Shown here: positions 1 through 9,162 of the stretch, piece by piece
Position numbering within the stretch: the first letter of the stretch is position 1
Layout of the letters: every line of letters begins with the position of its first letter
Assembly (NCBI GenBank): GCA_905480075.1
Contig: CAJQOX010000069.1
Span: 1 to 64,000 of the forward strand
Origin: an uncultured Aureispira sp.
GTDB lineage: Bacteria; Bacteroidota; Bacteroidia; Chitinophagales; Saprospiraceae
DNA: 64,000 nt
Reading direction: 5' to 3'
The notes under the pieces: generated by a model
Seen by the model: the letters and a program-made list of their open reading frames with translations, nothing else
Databases searched by the model: none
Told to the model about the DNA's origin: nothing
Position numbers and translations under genes: made by a program

Positions 1-696
1 GGGCTGTTGGAATACAGTACAGACGGCACGAACTGGCAGGACGGCAACCTGTTTACCGGACTGACTGCGGGCATCTACGATTTGATTGTTAGGGATGAAA
101 ACGGCTGTGTCGATAGCACGCAGGTAGTAGTAGAAGATGCCAATCCCTTCTTCATTACTACAATAACAGAAAACACGACCATAGAATACCTCGACAGTAT
201 GACCGTAGAAGCAATGGTCAACGACACGACAAATGTACTCTACAGCTGGACACAACTGGAAGGCACCACTATAGGACTTATAACCGACAGCAGTTACAGC
301 TTCGGTATTGCACCGGAAGAGAAAGTCAGCTACCTCTTCTCAGCCGTCAACGAATTCGGTTGCCGAGTAGACAGTATCGTCATCATCGATGTTACAAAAC
401 CAAGACGTGCCAATGCCCCGACCGCCTTTACCCCTAACGGAGACGGCGTCAATGACAACTTCTTTATACAGGGAGGCGAGAAGGTCGAGGAAGTGGTTAT
501 TTTCAGAATCTATGACCGCTGGGGCGAGTTGATGTTTGAAGGAAGGAACCTGGAGATTAACAACCCTGTACAGGGCTGGAACGGTAATTTCAGAGGCAAG
601 CCCTGTTCTTCGGGCACCTATACCTGGTATGCTGATATTCTTTTTAAAGATGACGAAACCACTCAGATTAAAGGCGATGTTATTTTGTTGAGGTAA
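1..696 (+). CDS. SprB-repeat adhesin, 3' end, with gliding-associated C-terminal domain
   Basis: The reading frame is open at the window edge, so only the last ~231 residues are visible. The first part (GLTAGIYDLIVRDENGC) matches the SprB-repeat style found in giant gliding adhesins. The last ~90 residues, starting at PTAFTPNGDGVND and including YDRWGELMF, GWNG and SGTYTWYADI, match the CHU_C / gliding motility-associated C-terminal domain (T9SS type B sorting signal). The protein is therefore probably exported by the T9SS and displayed on, or released from, the cell surface. Base composition is visibly richer in G+C than the neighbours (34 of the first 60 bases by my count), with many C-ending codons. 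A hairpin terminator follows. What is seen is the C-terminus; that it belongs to a very large adhesin is inference. Confidence 0.88.
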   Translation, partial: GLLEYSTDGTNWQDGNLFTGLTAGIYDLIVRDENGCVDSTQVVVEDANPFFITTITENTTIEYLDSMTVEAMVNDTTNVLYSWTQLEGTTIGLITDSSYSFGIAPEEKVSYLFSAVNEFGCRVDSIVIIDVTKPRRANAPTAFTPNGDGVNDNFFIQGGEKVEEVVIFRIYDRWGELMFEGRNLEINNPVQGWNGNFRGKPCSSGTYTWYADILFKDDETTQIKGDVILLR

Positions 697-786
697 TAAG
701 TATTATAAAAATTAGATGAATTAAGTTCATTCATCAAAGAATCTTTTTATCTTTTTCATAATCAATACTAAAATTATTGATTCGCA

Positions 787-820
787 GGGGACGCAATATT
801 TTGCGTCCCTTACGTTTTTT
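787..820 (+). terminator. Rho-independent terminator after the adhesin gene
   Basis: A perfect 9 bp stem (GGGACGCAA 788-796, TTGCGTCCC 801-809) with a TATT loop is followed by a T-rich run (TACGTTTTTT). It lies ~90 bp after the adhesin stop codon. Confidence 0.75.
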
Positions 821-957
821 ACAAAAAATTAAAAAAAAGAGAAATAGAATCTTGAGGACAGAGCAGATAAAATAAATGACTTAGATTTGTATCTTTTAGT
901 TTCATTGAAATTATAATGATGTCAGATTTACTCTTAACCTCGAAAAATTATATTTTT

Positions 958-1407
958 ATGAAAGTAATAGTCTCCTTTTTATTATTAGTAATTTCTTTTA
1001 ACACTAATGCACAGACAAGATATGCTGAAAATAAAATTATTCTAAAAGATAGTATATACTGGCTGAAGTATGATATGATACCGGCAACAGGAATTGTCTA
1101 TGGAGAAAAGTCGGCTGGGGATTATTCCTATAAATTTGAATATGGGCTAAAAGACGGATTGTTGGATGGAGAATATAAATATAAATATAATAATGGGAAA
1201 TTAAGTCAGTTGGAATTTTATAAAAAAGGAATTCGTGTAGGACCTATTAAAAGGTGGTGGATGAATGGAAATATACAATTGGAAAGGTCTGCTGATTTTA
1301 ATAAATCATGGTATAAAAATGGACAGTTAAGGGAATATACTGATTATAAAAATGAACAGCCAAAGCAATGTTGGGATGAAGATGGCAATGAGACGAAATG
1401 TAAATAA
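958..1407 (+). CDS. Secreted MORN-like (YwqK-type) repeat protein
   Basis: The protein is ~149 residues. An upstream in-frame ATG at 916 would add 14 residues, but the ATG at 958 directly precedes a good signal peptide (MKVIVSFLLLVISFNTNAQ), so this start is preferred. The mature part carries repeats of the type GLKDGLLDGEYKYKYNNGKL, YKKGIRVGPIKRWWMNGNIQL and WYKNGQLREYTDYKN. These resemble the MORN-variant repeats of proteins often labelled YwqK-family antitoxin, a label that does not imply a toxin here. It is probably periplasmic or surface-exposed. Its function is unknown and no toxin-like partner is adjacent. Confidence 0.72.
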   Translation: MKVIVSFLLLVISFNTNAQTRYAENKIILKDSIYWLKYDMIPATGIVYGEKSAGDYSYKFEYGLKDGLLDGEYKYKYNNGKLSQLEFYKKGIRVGPIKRWWMNGNIQLERSADFNKSWYKNGQLREYTDYKNEQPKQCWDEDGNETKCK

Positions 1408-1484
1408 TCCGTTCATCTTAAAATCACACAATCAAATAGTGATACTGCTTTAATAAAGCCCTTTTGTTTTCATGAAAATATAAT

Positions 1485-1880
1485 TTATTTCAAAATAACA
1501 AGCTTTTGAAATTCACTGCTTTGTTTTGTATTGCTGTTGTTGCCTTCTGCCCTGACAAAGATTTTATAGATATACACCCCTTTTCCGATTCTGTCTCCAT
1601 AATCGTCAAGACCATCCCAGTTAATATTACTTACCCGGTATCCTGTGTTCACTTCTTTGTATACCTCATGTTCGAGGGTTTTTATTAACCTGCCCGAAAC
1701 CGTGTAAATCTGAATCTGAACTTCAAGTCCCTGATTAGGTAAATTGTGTTCAAACTGAAAATTGGTGTTTGTTGTAAAGGGGGTGGGGTAATTCAATACA
1801 TGCCTGAGGGCCATATTAGCATCATTTGCGACAATAAATTCTGTAGTACCTTCTCCGGGATTGTTATAAGTATCCCAGGC
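1485..1880 (-). pseudogene. porU: C-terminal remainder of PorU downstream of an in-frame TAA
   Basis: This stretch is in the same frame as the porU gene above it (5363 minus 1814 is divisible by 3) and reads on directly after the TAA at 1881-1883 as AWDTYNNPGEGTTEF, then NMALRHVLNYPTPFTTNTN. It ends in the FlgD-like/T9SS type A style tail (YTVSGRLIKTL, NWDGLDDYGDRIGKGVYIYK, QKLVILK). Such tails end full-length PorU-like proteins in this phylum, so this is the true end of the gene cut off by one stop codon. An internal ATG at 1814 would allow a separate 109-residue product, but it has no signal peptide. Confidence 0.82.
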
Positions 1881-4800
1881 TTATATATCTACATTATAAA
1901 GCCCCTGAGGTAGATTTTTTAGTTGATATATTGCTGTACCCTTTGTGAAGTCATCGATGGCCGATTCATAAAAGTTATTTAAAATATATTCATTTTCAGA
2001 AAGACCTTCGGTCAGTTTTGCTGTTAAATCATGTCCAATACCGTTCCCAACAGTATTTATTCCGTTTTCATCATACAGCTTAATCAATAATTTGGGATTG
2101 TTGTCAGTAATTCCACCTTCTGCAAATTCTTCATTATTCATATAAACCATTACTTCCGGGCCTGTATTATCCATTGATGCATTAGCAAATGTACCACCAA
2201 CAACCAATCCATTATAATAACCTGTAGCATCCTTGTCAATACCATTCTCTGCGTAGCATGTGATTTTTCCGAAACCCAATGTATAATTTATATCCCTTGG
2301 GACAACAAAGGAGATTGTAAACTTTCCATTACTTACGGTAGCCTTGCCTTTGAAAATAATTTTTTTGCGGATAAAAAAGTCATCCTTATAACTATCATCA
2401 TCATTGCCCAATGTGTAAATTTTATCTTTCTTATCAAAAACAGTTATATATAAAGTACCGTTAAACCCATTTACAATACTATTAGTATTATCAGTAATAT
2501 CTCCTGAAACAGTCACAAATTGTAAAGCACTTATAGTGTCTTGCCCTGTAACGGTATTTCCGTTAATCTGATTGATTCTCACTTTATATTTTGGGTAAGC
2601 CAAAGTCATTGTAGGGTCACCCAGCAGAGTATATTTTCTAAAATTAGCAGATAAAGGATTGCCGACGGTATTTTTTGTGTTTTGCATAACCTCTCCGATA
2701 GTCGATCTGAGTCCATTTGCTTTCCTGTCAAAAATCACTTCAAAAGTTTTTTTAACCAAATCTTCGTTTTGGTTTGCCATAACAACCCTGACAGTAGTAA
2801 AAAGAGCAATTGCTCCCCCACCGGGGTTGAGGAGTAGTAATTCAGCAGCAGACACTATATCAGGATTGTCGTGCGGGCCAAAAGTACAGGTAGCAGTTAT
2901 AAAAAGTGGCAATTTATTTTTATTGGATAAAGACTTAATATCATTGCTTGTGAAAATTTGTTCCTGAGTCCATCCGTTATCACTTCCATGTCCCAGGTAA
3001 TTGACAATAAAACTACCTTTGCCCAAAACATCCAAGAGGGCATTTTTTGCTTCAGGATAACGATTGCCACCTGAAGTACTTTCTTGTTTGAAGGCATCGA
3101 TGTAAATTTTATCAATATTATAAAGACTGTCTTCTTGTTCTGTAATAACAGAAACTTTTTCAGAACCATTAAAGTAAGAGTTGCCATCGCTGTCATCAGC
3201 AACAAAGCATATTCTGTTTTTCCAATCCTTCATAAAGGCAGGGGCACTTTCATAAGCAATTATTTTATCAACAAATATTTTTGCTTCAGAAAGGTTAGAA
3301 GCAGGAAGCCTTCCTACTGCGATATCCAAAGCACTGAAACTTGAAAATGATTCGGTTGTATCCAATAATGCAAAGTAGTCATCAGAAGTATAAGTTGTGA
3401 TGGGGTTCATAGACTCCCTTGTTTCATAAACAGGGATTAAATTTGGATTATTCTCAGTTGTCCTGCCATAGCCCAGTGATTTGTAATCAAAGGTTCCAAT
3501 CCCAAACAGCAACAAGTGAGTAAATTTATTTGTAGGGGTTTCCCGTTCATAAAGCATTCTGCAATAATCTCTGATAGCTGTAACATCAGATTTTCCTGAA
3601 GAGAATTCATTAAATATATCCTGTACGTCTATAACATCTACAGTCATGTTGCTGAAGGTGCGTCTATGCGCAGCCAAACGGTCAGCCTCATCCTTAAGGG
3701 ATGAATGGCAAATAAAAACCGCATCAGGAGGGCTGGTGATTCCATGCAAATTCTGATTTCTTACAGAACCCACTGCAACAGGTGTATAGAATTGATTATT
3801 ATCGAAGGCAACAAATTCACGTAAAACGGAAGCCTCAGCACCAAAGGAAACCGTCCCTGATCCTGTAGCAACAATTTCGATGTTATCGGGGTATGTCACA
3901 TCCCAAATGCTTACATTATTAGCATTTGAAAGTTGATAGTTAGCTGTTGTCTGACCAACCGACCTGCTATCTCTGAAAGGAAGTTGACCAAAGCTGAAAT
4001 TCAATTGACAACGCACCTGTACCGAGAGGTAATTCATCCACATATCAGCAGTTGAACTGCTATGGTTTAAAGTTATCTGTGCATTAATATTCTGACCAGA
4101 CAAAATAGTTGAGTTGCAGGGGAAGGTCAATTTTTTTGCATAGGCTGTATGAATTGAAATAGATGTTGTAGCAGTGTTAACTGTACTGATAGCACTATTG
4201 TTGAGAATCAGGTCAGCAGAACCCGTAGTCATTACCCTTACGGCAAGGTCAGATAAAACAATAACCGGTTCGTTTTCAATTCTATTATAAAAATGAAAGT
4301 TAAAAGTTCTTGTTCTGTGTTGTTGAAACAAGAACGATTCGCCGTACCATTCCCTGCCTGAAGGGGGAAGCGCAAATTCTTTTTCCATCAGATTAAATTC
4401 ATCTTTTTCGTGATGTGCCAAAGCGTCATAGCTTGTAGTAGAATAATTTGCAGGGGATGCTGAGGCACGTCCTGTTATACGTTTGCCATTGCTGTTAGCT
4501 ATTTTAATAAAATAGTAACTGTTATCTGTATAGGGATTAGAAGAGTGATTGAATTTTCCACAGCTTGCAAAATTGTTGAAATTCCAGGTTTTGGTACCCA
4601 CGCCATAAAATAGTATATAGTCACTTTGACCGAAACTGCCATCGGATTCGCCTTCTACAAAAATGGCATTTTCCGTCAAATCATCGACGCCTGTAACAGC
4701 CATAGATTCTCTGAGGGCATTGCCACCATTTCCAAGTACCTGTATGTTGCGGGGGTCAATATTATCAACATCAACTCCCAGGGTTTTCAGGAAGTTATAA

Positions 4801-5363
4801 TCCATCTTAAAAATGCCGGTATTAGGAATTGATATTTTATAAATATAACCATCAGATAATTTTGAGGATGTTGTATAGTTTCTTGATGTGCCCGATGTAT
4901 AAGGCGAAGGTTTTGGAGTTTGCGAAACCTGTAGTTCTGCACTTATTAACTTCTCATAAACACCTGTAGTCTGATTTTTTCGTATAGGAACAAAATATAC
5001 TATTCCTACTGGTTCACGACGTTCAAAAGTTACTCCGGTTTTTATATCTATATCTTCAATCCCGGAAAGATCAATTTCTGAATTATTTGTAATAGCAGTG
5101 TATTGTGTGTTTACCAGCCTTGCGCTGATATCTGAATAAGAGTTTAATTTAATTTTAGCAGACCAAATTGGTGTTTGAGGATTTATACCATTATACGAGG
5201 CATCATGGAAATACAAATAGTGAAGTATGTGGTCTTCTGTTATTTTATATTTACGCGCTTGTTCCTCCCAGTTGATGTTAATTTTTTGTGTATTAGTTTG
5301 TGCATAAATGAATGAGGAAGCAAGGAAAGGAATTAATATAGAAAAAAGGATAAAACGTATCAT
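1881..5363 (-). CDS. porU: T9SS sortase PorU (gingipain-like C25 peptidase), prematurely ended
   Basis: PorU is the outer-membrane cysteine protease/transpeptidase that cleaves the C-terminal sorting domain from T9SS cargo and attaches A-LPS or another anchor. The visible product is 1160 residues with signal peptide 1-21 (ending IYAQ), a long beta-rich N-terminal region, and a C25 peptidase domain at roughly residues 540-910. The probable catalytic His is H792 (NYLGHGSDNGW) and the catalytic Cys is C826 (ITATCTFGPHDNP). The frame ends at TAA 1881-1883 in the middle of a beta domain (QGLYNVDI) and continues for 131 more codons after the stop, so the intact gene would span 1485-5363 (1292 residues). 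The next genes are a porP-like gene and gldJ; porU and gldJ are also neighbours in Flavobacterium johnsoniae. A sequencing error cannot be excluded. Confidence 0.88.
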   Translation of the reverse strand: MIRFILFSILIPFLASSFIYAQTNTQKININWEEQARKYKITEDHILHYLYFHDASYNGINPQTPIWSAKIKLNSYSDISARLVNTQYTAITNNSEIDLSGIEDIDIKTGVTFERREPVGIVYFVPIRKNQTTGVYEKLISAELQVSQTPKPSPYTSGTSRNYTTSSKLSDGYIYKISIPNTGIFKMDYNFLKTLGVDVDNIDPRNIQVLGNGGNALRESMAVTGVDDLTENAIFVEGESDGSFGQSDYILFYGVGTKTWNFNNFASCGKFNHSSNPYTDNSYYFIKIANSNGKRITGRASASPANYSTTSYDALAHHEKDEFNLMEKEFALPPSGREWYGESFLFQQHRTRTFNFHFYNRIENEPVIVLSDLAVRVMTTGSADLILNNSAISTVNTATTSISIHTAYAKKLTFPCNSTILSGQNINAQITLNHSSSTADMWMNYLSVQVRCQLNFSFGQLPFRDSRSVGQTTANYQLSNANNVSIWDVTYPDNIEIVATGSGTVSFGAEASVLREFVAFDNNQFYTPVAVGSVRNQNLHGITSPPDAVFICHSSLKDEADRLAAHRRTFSNMTVDVIDVQDIFNEFSSGKSDVTAIRDYCRMLYERETPTNKFTHLLLFGIGTFDYKSLGYGRTTENNPNLIPVYETRESMNPITTYTSDDYFALLDTTESFSSFSALDIAVGRLPASNLSEAKIFVDKIIAYESAPAFMKDWKNRICFVADDSDGNSYFNGSEKVSVITEQEDSLYNIDKIYIDAFKQESTSGGNRYPEAKNALLDVLGKGSFIVNYLGHGSDNGWTQEQIFTSNDIKSLSNKNKLPLFITATCTFGPHDNPDIVSAAELLLLNPGGGAIALFTTVRVVMANQNEDLVKKTFEVIFDRKANGLRSTIGEVMQNTKNTVGNPLSANFRKYTLLGDPTMTLAYPKYKVRINQINGNTVTGQDTISALQFVTVSGDITDNTNSIVNGFNGTLYITVFDKKDKIYTLGNDDDSYKDDFFIRKKIIFKGKATVSNGKFTISFVVPRDINYTLGFGKITCYAENGIDKDATGYYNGLVVGGTFANASMDNTGPEVMVYMNNEEFAEGGITDNNPKLLIKLYDENGINTVGNGIGHDLTAKLTEGLSENEYILNNFYESAIDDFTKGTAIYQLKNLPQGLYNVDI

Positions 5364-6130
5364 TGGATATGTTTTTTGAATATCAGTGCAAAAGGTATTT
5401 GCAGAAATTTATTATCAAATCGTTAAATTTATTTAATAATAAAACAGGATAAAAACACCTGTTTTTTTACATAATAAATAATTATAAGACTGGCTACTAT
5501 TGTAGATGTTACTACATAAATAATTTGATAAAAATAATATTCAAAAAATATTGTGAATTAAGAAAATTGCTGTTTGTTCTTGTTTTTTATAAATACGCTT
5601 TTAAGAAGCTGTAAAATATATAAAAAATTAAATTGTTTTGAATGGGCATTTCGAGTTAAAATCATTTTTTGTTTTTTGTGATAACTACGGGTTTTTTTCT
5701 CTTTTTTGATAAGGAAATTTTTCTTTATTTGGAAAAGAAAGACAAAGCTAAAGTTAGTATTGTTATAATTACTTAACGCAGATTTATTAGATGTGTGGAT
5801 TTGCAGATTAATAAAAATGATATTTTATGATAATATTAACAAAAATGAATATAAAATATCGGGAGGGATAGTATTTTTCATAATGCCGTTTTATACCAGC
5901 AACAGTCATGAAAAAATGGAATTAGTGTTAAAAAATAATAATATCTGACCAAATTCATTAAGTACGCATCACTTTTGAGTTTTTACACGTTAAAAACTAA
6001 AAGATAGTATTGTAGAATTTATTAAGGCCGTTAAATAAGTGTAGTTTTGCCTCACAAATGAAAAAACGGAAGAAAAACTTATTTTAATTATTTTTTTTCT
6101 TCATCAGGTCCTTAACAACATGCTTTAGAC
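5364..6130. other. Divergent intergenic region, 767 bp, very AT-rich
   Basis: This is the region between the divergent porU and porP-like genes. It contains long A/T runs and no credible ORF. It must hold both promoters: a porU promoter-like pair at 5389-5419 and a TAGTTTTG -7-like element at 6042-6049 ahead of the porP-like gene, the latter without a well-spaced -33 element. Nothing else was recognised. Confidence 0.6.
5389..5419 (-). promoter_or_regulatory. Possible Bacteroidota promoter of porU
   Basis: On the minus strand TTTG (5416-5419) is followed after 18 bp by TACCTTTTG (5389-5397). This resembles the Bacteroidota -33/-7 pair (TTTG / TAnnTTTG) with one extra T. It lies 26 nt before the porU ATG. 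Confidence 0.35.
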
Positions 6131-7135
6131 ATGAAGTTTATTATCATTATACTTTTATTATTGTTTATTAATGGACGGGTATCAGCTCAGGACCCCGTTT
6201 TCAGTCAGTTCTATGCTGCCCCTATGCAGCTGAATCCGGCACTTACAGGCTTGGTTGCCGCTCCTGTTTTGACCCTTAATTACCGAAATCAATGGCCATC
6301 GATACCCAATGCCTATTCAACGTATGCTGTTTCATTCAGTCAGTATATTCCCAAAATAAACTCAGGGCTTGGTGTTCTTATTGAGGCAGATATAGCAGGA
6401 GGGGGGATATACAGCACCTATAAGGGAGGATTGTTTTATTCCTATGACATCAGATTCTCCAAAAAATTATTCATAAGAGCTGGCATAGATGCATATTTTG
6501 TTAATTCCCGGCTTTCTAATGGACAATTGGTTTTTTTAGATCAGCTTAACCCGGAGACCGGTGCAGTAGATAATAACGGTAATGTTAATCCGACAAATGA
6601 ATTTATTAACAATCAGTCTTTCAGTTACTTTGATATGGGGGCCGGTTTTTTGTTTAACAGTCCCTGGTTTCATGCAGGAGTATCTATAAAACATTTAACA
6701 ATTCCCAAAGAAAGTTTCATAAAAAAGCAGGAAGATGGTTCTGAAGAACTACCTTTGAGGATTACAATTAATATTGGTAGTGAATTTCAGCTGTCGAAAC
6801 GCAATAAAATTAAAAATAAGACGTTTTTATCACCAAACGCTTTATTTATTAAGCAGCGGGAATTTCATCAGTTAAACATTGGGGCCTATCTTCGGTATGG
6901 TTTATTTTCCGGGGGAATTTGGCTTCGGCATACTTTTACAAATACTGATGCCGTTATATTGATGGTAGGTGTACGCAAGGGTATTTTTAAAATAGGTTAT
7001 AGTTATGACTTTACAGTTTCCGGATTAGGTATGAAATCAGGAGGCGCACATGAAGTCTCAATAAGCTTTAATTTTGAAAATAAAAAACAAAAATACTCGA
7101 ACCGATACAATGATTGTCTGGAAATATTCCGGTAA
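6131..7135 (+). CDS. PorP/SprF-family T9SS outer-membrane protein
   Basis: The product is 334 residues, the usual length for the PorP/SprF family. Signal peptide 1-19 (ending RVSA) is followed at once by the family signature QDPVFSQFYAAPMQLNPALTG. The rest is a predicted beta-barrel with alternating aromatic strands and ends close to SISFNFENKK. Family members are outer-membrane T9SS components, often specialised for export or anchoring of one large adhesin (SprF serves SprB). The SprB-like adhesin at the window start is an obvious candidate client, but that link is inference. The gene sits 60 bp upstream of gldJ on the same strand. Confidence 0.87.
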   Translation: MKFIIIILLLLFINGRVSAQDPVFSQFYAAPMQLNPALTGLVAAPVLTLNYRNQWPSIPNAYSTYAVSFSQYIPKINSGLGVLIEADIAGGGIYSTYKGGLFYSYDIRFSKKLFIRAGIDAYFVNSRLSNGQLVFLDQLNPETGAVDNNGNVNPTNEFINNQSFSYFDMGAGFLFNSPWFHAGVSIKHLTIPKESFIKKQEDGSEELPLRITINIGSEFQLSKRNKIKNKTFLSPNALFIKQREFHQLNIGAYLRYGLFSGGIWLRHTFTNTDAVILMVGVRKGIFKIGYSYDFTVSGLGMKSGGAHEVSISFNFENKKQKYSNRYNDCLEIFR

Positions 7136-7148
7136 TTAAAAATTTTAC

Positions 7149-7156
7149 TATATTTG
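7149..7156 (+). promoter_or_regulatory. Possible -7 element before gldJ
   Basis: TATATTTG fits the Bacteroidota -7 consensus TAnnTTTG and lies 40 nt before the gldJ ATG. No TTG is at the proper distance upstream, so gldJ may also be read from the porP-like gene. Confidence 0.3.
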
Positions 7157-7195
7157 TTAGCCTTTTATTCAGAACATAAAAAATATTAGTACGTA

Positions 7196-8716
7196 ATGAA
7201 GAAATTATTTTTAATTGGACTGCTTGGTGTTCTACTGATGTCGTCTTGTAACAAGAACAATGAAAAAATGGGCGGACGGTCAGAAACTACCGGCTGGGCC
7301 TATAACAGTCAGGAATGGGGAGGTTTTGAAAAACCGATGGAGTATCAGGGACAAGCCACAGGTCCGAACCTTGCCTTTATTGAAGGAGGAACCTTTAATA
7401 TGGGACAAACGGAGGAAGATGTCATGAAAGATTATCGTGGAATCCCCCGTCGTGTAACTGTTTCTTCATTTTATATTGATGAAACTGAAGTGTCAAACCT
7501 CGATTATCTTGAATTTTTATACTGGCTTCAGCGTGTACATTCAGCTATGCCACAATTGCACAGAAAAGCACTTCCGGATACCTTGGTCTGGTACGAAGAA
7601 CTTTCTTATAACGAGCCTTATGTAGAAACTTATTTCAGACACCCTGCATATATGGATTATCCTTTGGTTGGGATTTCCTGGATTCAATGTCAGGAGTATT
7701 GCAAATGGAGAACGGACCGTGTTAATGAAATGATTCTGATTGAATCCGGTAAAATTACGGCAGATCATGAAGGACAACAAGGAGAAAATAACTTTGTAAC
7801 GGAATCTTATCTCGCAGGTATCTATGAAGCAGATCCGGGTGAAAAGCCAATGGTTAGCTATAGTACAGGGGAAGAAAGGAAAGTTAGATTTGAGGATGGT
7901 ATTGTACTTCCTGATTATCGTTTGCCTTCTGAAGCAGAATGGGAATATGCTGCGCTTGCTTTGATAGGAAATCAATCCTATTCCAGAGACGAACGTATCT
8001 CAGACCGTAGAATTTATCCTTGGAATGGTACTACAGTCCGTTACCCTCAGCATGGCCCTTATCAGGGAAATATAGTTGCAAACTTTAAACGTGGCCGTGG
8101 TGATTATATGGGTATGGCGGGTGCATTGAATGATAATGCTTCTATTACGGCACCGGTACGTTCTTATATTCAAAACGATTATGGTCTCTTTAATATGGCC
8201 GGAAATGTAAATGAATGGGTTCAGGATGTTTATCGTCCTTTAACAAGCACAACGCTCAGAGATGTGGAAACTCAGGATTTAAATCCTTTCCGTGGTAATA
8301 CTTTTACTGAAATCGAATTGGATGCTGACGGTAAGCCGCAGTTAGATAATGACTCTGTTAATCCTGGTCGTTTGAAATACAAAGCCCTGGATGCTGATGA
8401 GATTGCTTCAAGAAGAAACTTTCAGTTTTCGAATGTAATCAATCATATGGATGGTGATAAACAATCTGAATCTGAATATGAGTATGGAATACATTCTTTG
8501 ATTTCTGACAAAACCCGTGTTTACAAAGGGGGCGCATGGAATGACAGAGCTTATTGGTTGTCTCCTGGTGCACGTCGTTTTCTTGAAGAAGAAAAAGCTA
8601 CTGCTTATCTTGGGTTTCGCTGTGCTATGACAAGAACAGGTTCACCTAAAGGAAATATCGCTCCTGGTGGAAATCAAATCAGAACTTCCAACAGAGGATC
8701 GAGCAGAAGATATTAA
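7196..8716 (+). CDS. gldJ: Gliding motility/T9SS lipoprotein GldJ
   Basis: The product is a 506-residue lipoprotein with a lipobox ending in C18 (LLMSSC). The mature protein has the formylglycine-generating-enzyme (FGE/sulfatase-modifying) fold typical of GldJ and GldK: FIEGGTFNMGQ, FYIDETEVSNLDYLEFL, DYRLPSEAEWEYAA, GLFNMAGNVNEWVQDVY, YKGGAWNDRAYWLSPG and YLGFRCAM. GldJ is needed for gliding and stabilises GldK in Flavobacterium. It is called GldJ rather than GldK/PorK because of the neighbouring porU and because no gldL follows. The C-terminus carries a Gly/Asn/Arg-rich tail. Transcription probably stops at the strong hairpin just downstream. Confidence 0.85.
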   Translation: MKKLFLIGLLGVLLMSSCNKNNEKMGGRSETTGWAYNSQEWGGFEKPMEYQGQATGPNLAFIEGGTFNMGQTEEDVMKDYRGIPRRVTVSSFYIDETEVSNLDYLEFLYWLQRVHSAMPQLHRKALPDTLVWYEELSYNEPYVETYFRHPAYMDYPLVGISWIQCQEYCKWRTDRVNEMILIESGKITADHEGQQGENNFVTESYLAGIYEADPGEKPMVSYSTGEERKVRFEDGIVLPDYRLPSEAEWEYAALALIGNQSYSRDERISDRRIYPWNGTTVRYPQHGPYQGNIVANFKRGRGDYMGMAGALNDNASITAPVRSYIQNDYGLFNMAGNVNEWVQDVYRPLTSTTLRDVETQDLNPFRGNTFTEIELDADGKPQLDNDSVNPGRLKYKALDADEIASRRNFQFSNVINHMDGDKQSESEYEYGIHSLISDKTRVYKGGAWNDRAYWLSPGARRFLEEEKATAYLGFRCAMTRTGSPKGNIAPGGNQIRTSNRGSSRRY

Positions 8717-8740
8717 GAGTTTAATTTTTATGTTCTTTAA

Positions 8741-8776
8741 AAGCCGTTCCGGATTATCCGGAACGGCTTTTTTTTG
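8741..8776 (+). terminator. Strong rho-independent terminator after gldJ
   Basis: A perfect 13 bp stem, AAGCCGTTCCGGA (8741-8753) with TCCGGAACGGCTT (8757-8769), has a 3-base loop and is followed by a run of T. It lies 24 bp after the gldJ stop. Confidence 0.92.
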
Positions 8777-9162
8777 TTTATAAACCTTAGAAAGTAGTTC
8801 AGGAAAACAATATTTTTAATTATTTTATCTTCTTTCATTATGAGTAATTTAATACGGGAGAAACAAAAACAGTTAAACCTGACTATAGGGCAGATGTATC
8901 CGGGAAACAGGAGCTGCCTGTGTCTTCTGTATTTCTCTTTATGTTGTTAAAGACAGGTTGACAATGCCTGAAGGTAATTAGCAGGAAAATGTTTGCATTT
9001 CATACAAGGCAACGCCATTATTTTTAGTCATGGTATTTTTGTTTTTATAAGAAAAAATAAGTAAATTAATACAATAATAAAGAATAAAATGAAACAATTT
9101 GTTTTTATTGGAAATTTTGATTAACTTGGATAAAAACAGATAACAAGTTTGAATTTTATTTT
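8777..9162. other. Intergenic region without a recognised gene
   Basis: These 386 bp lie between the gldJ terminator and the DUF4240 gene. A 36-codon ORF at 8840-8950 has no recognisable features and is not called. Nothing else was seen apart from AT-rich promoter-like sequence close to 9100. Confidence 0.5.

Noticed and set aside
916-1407. The MORN-like protein as an antitoxin
   Set aside because: The family label is historical; it has a signal peptide and no toxin partner is adjacent.
1881-1883. Recoding (selenocysteine or pyrrolysine) of the porU stop
   Set aside because: The codon is TAA, not TGA or TAG, and no recoding machinery or insertion element is visible.
8840-8950. 36-codon ORF in the gldJ-DUF4240 gap
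   Set aside because: No recognisable feature, no promoter and chance-length; a random ORF is the simpler explanation.
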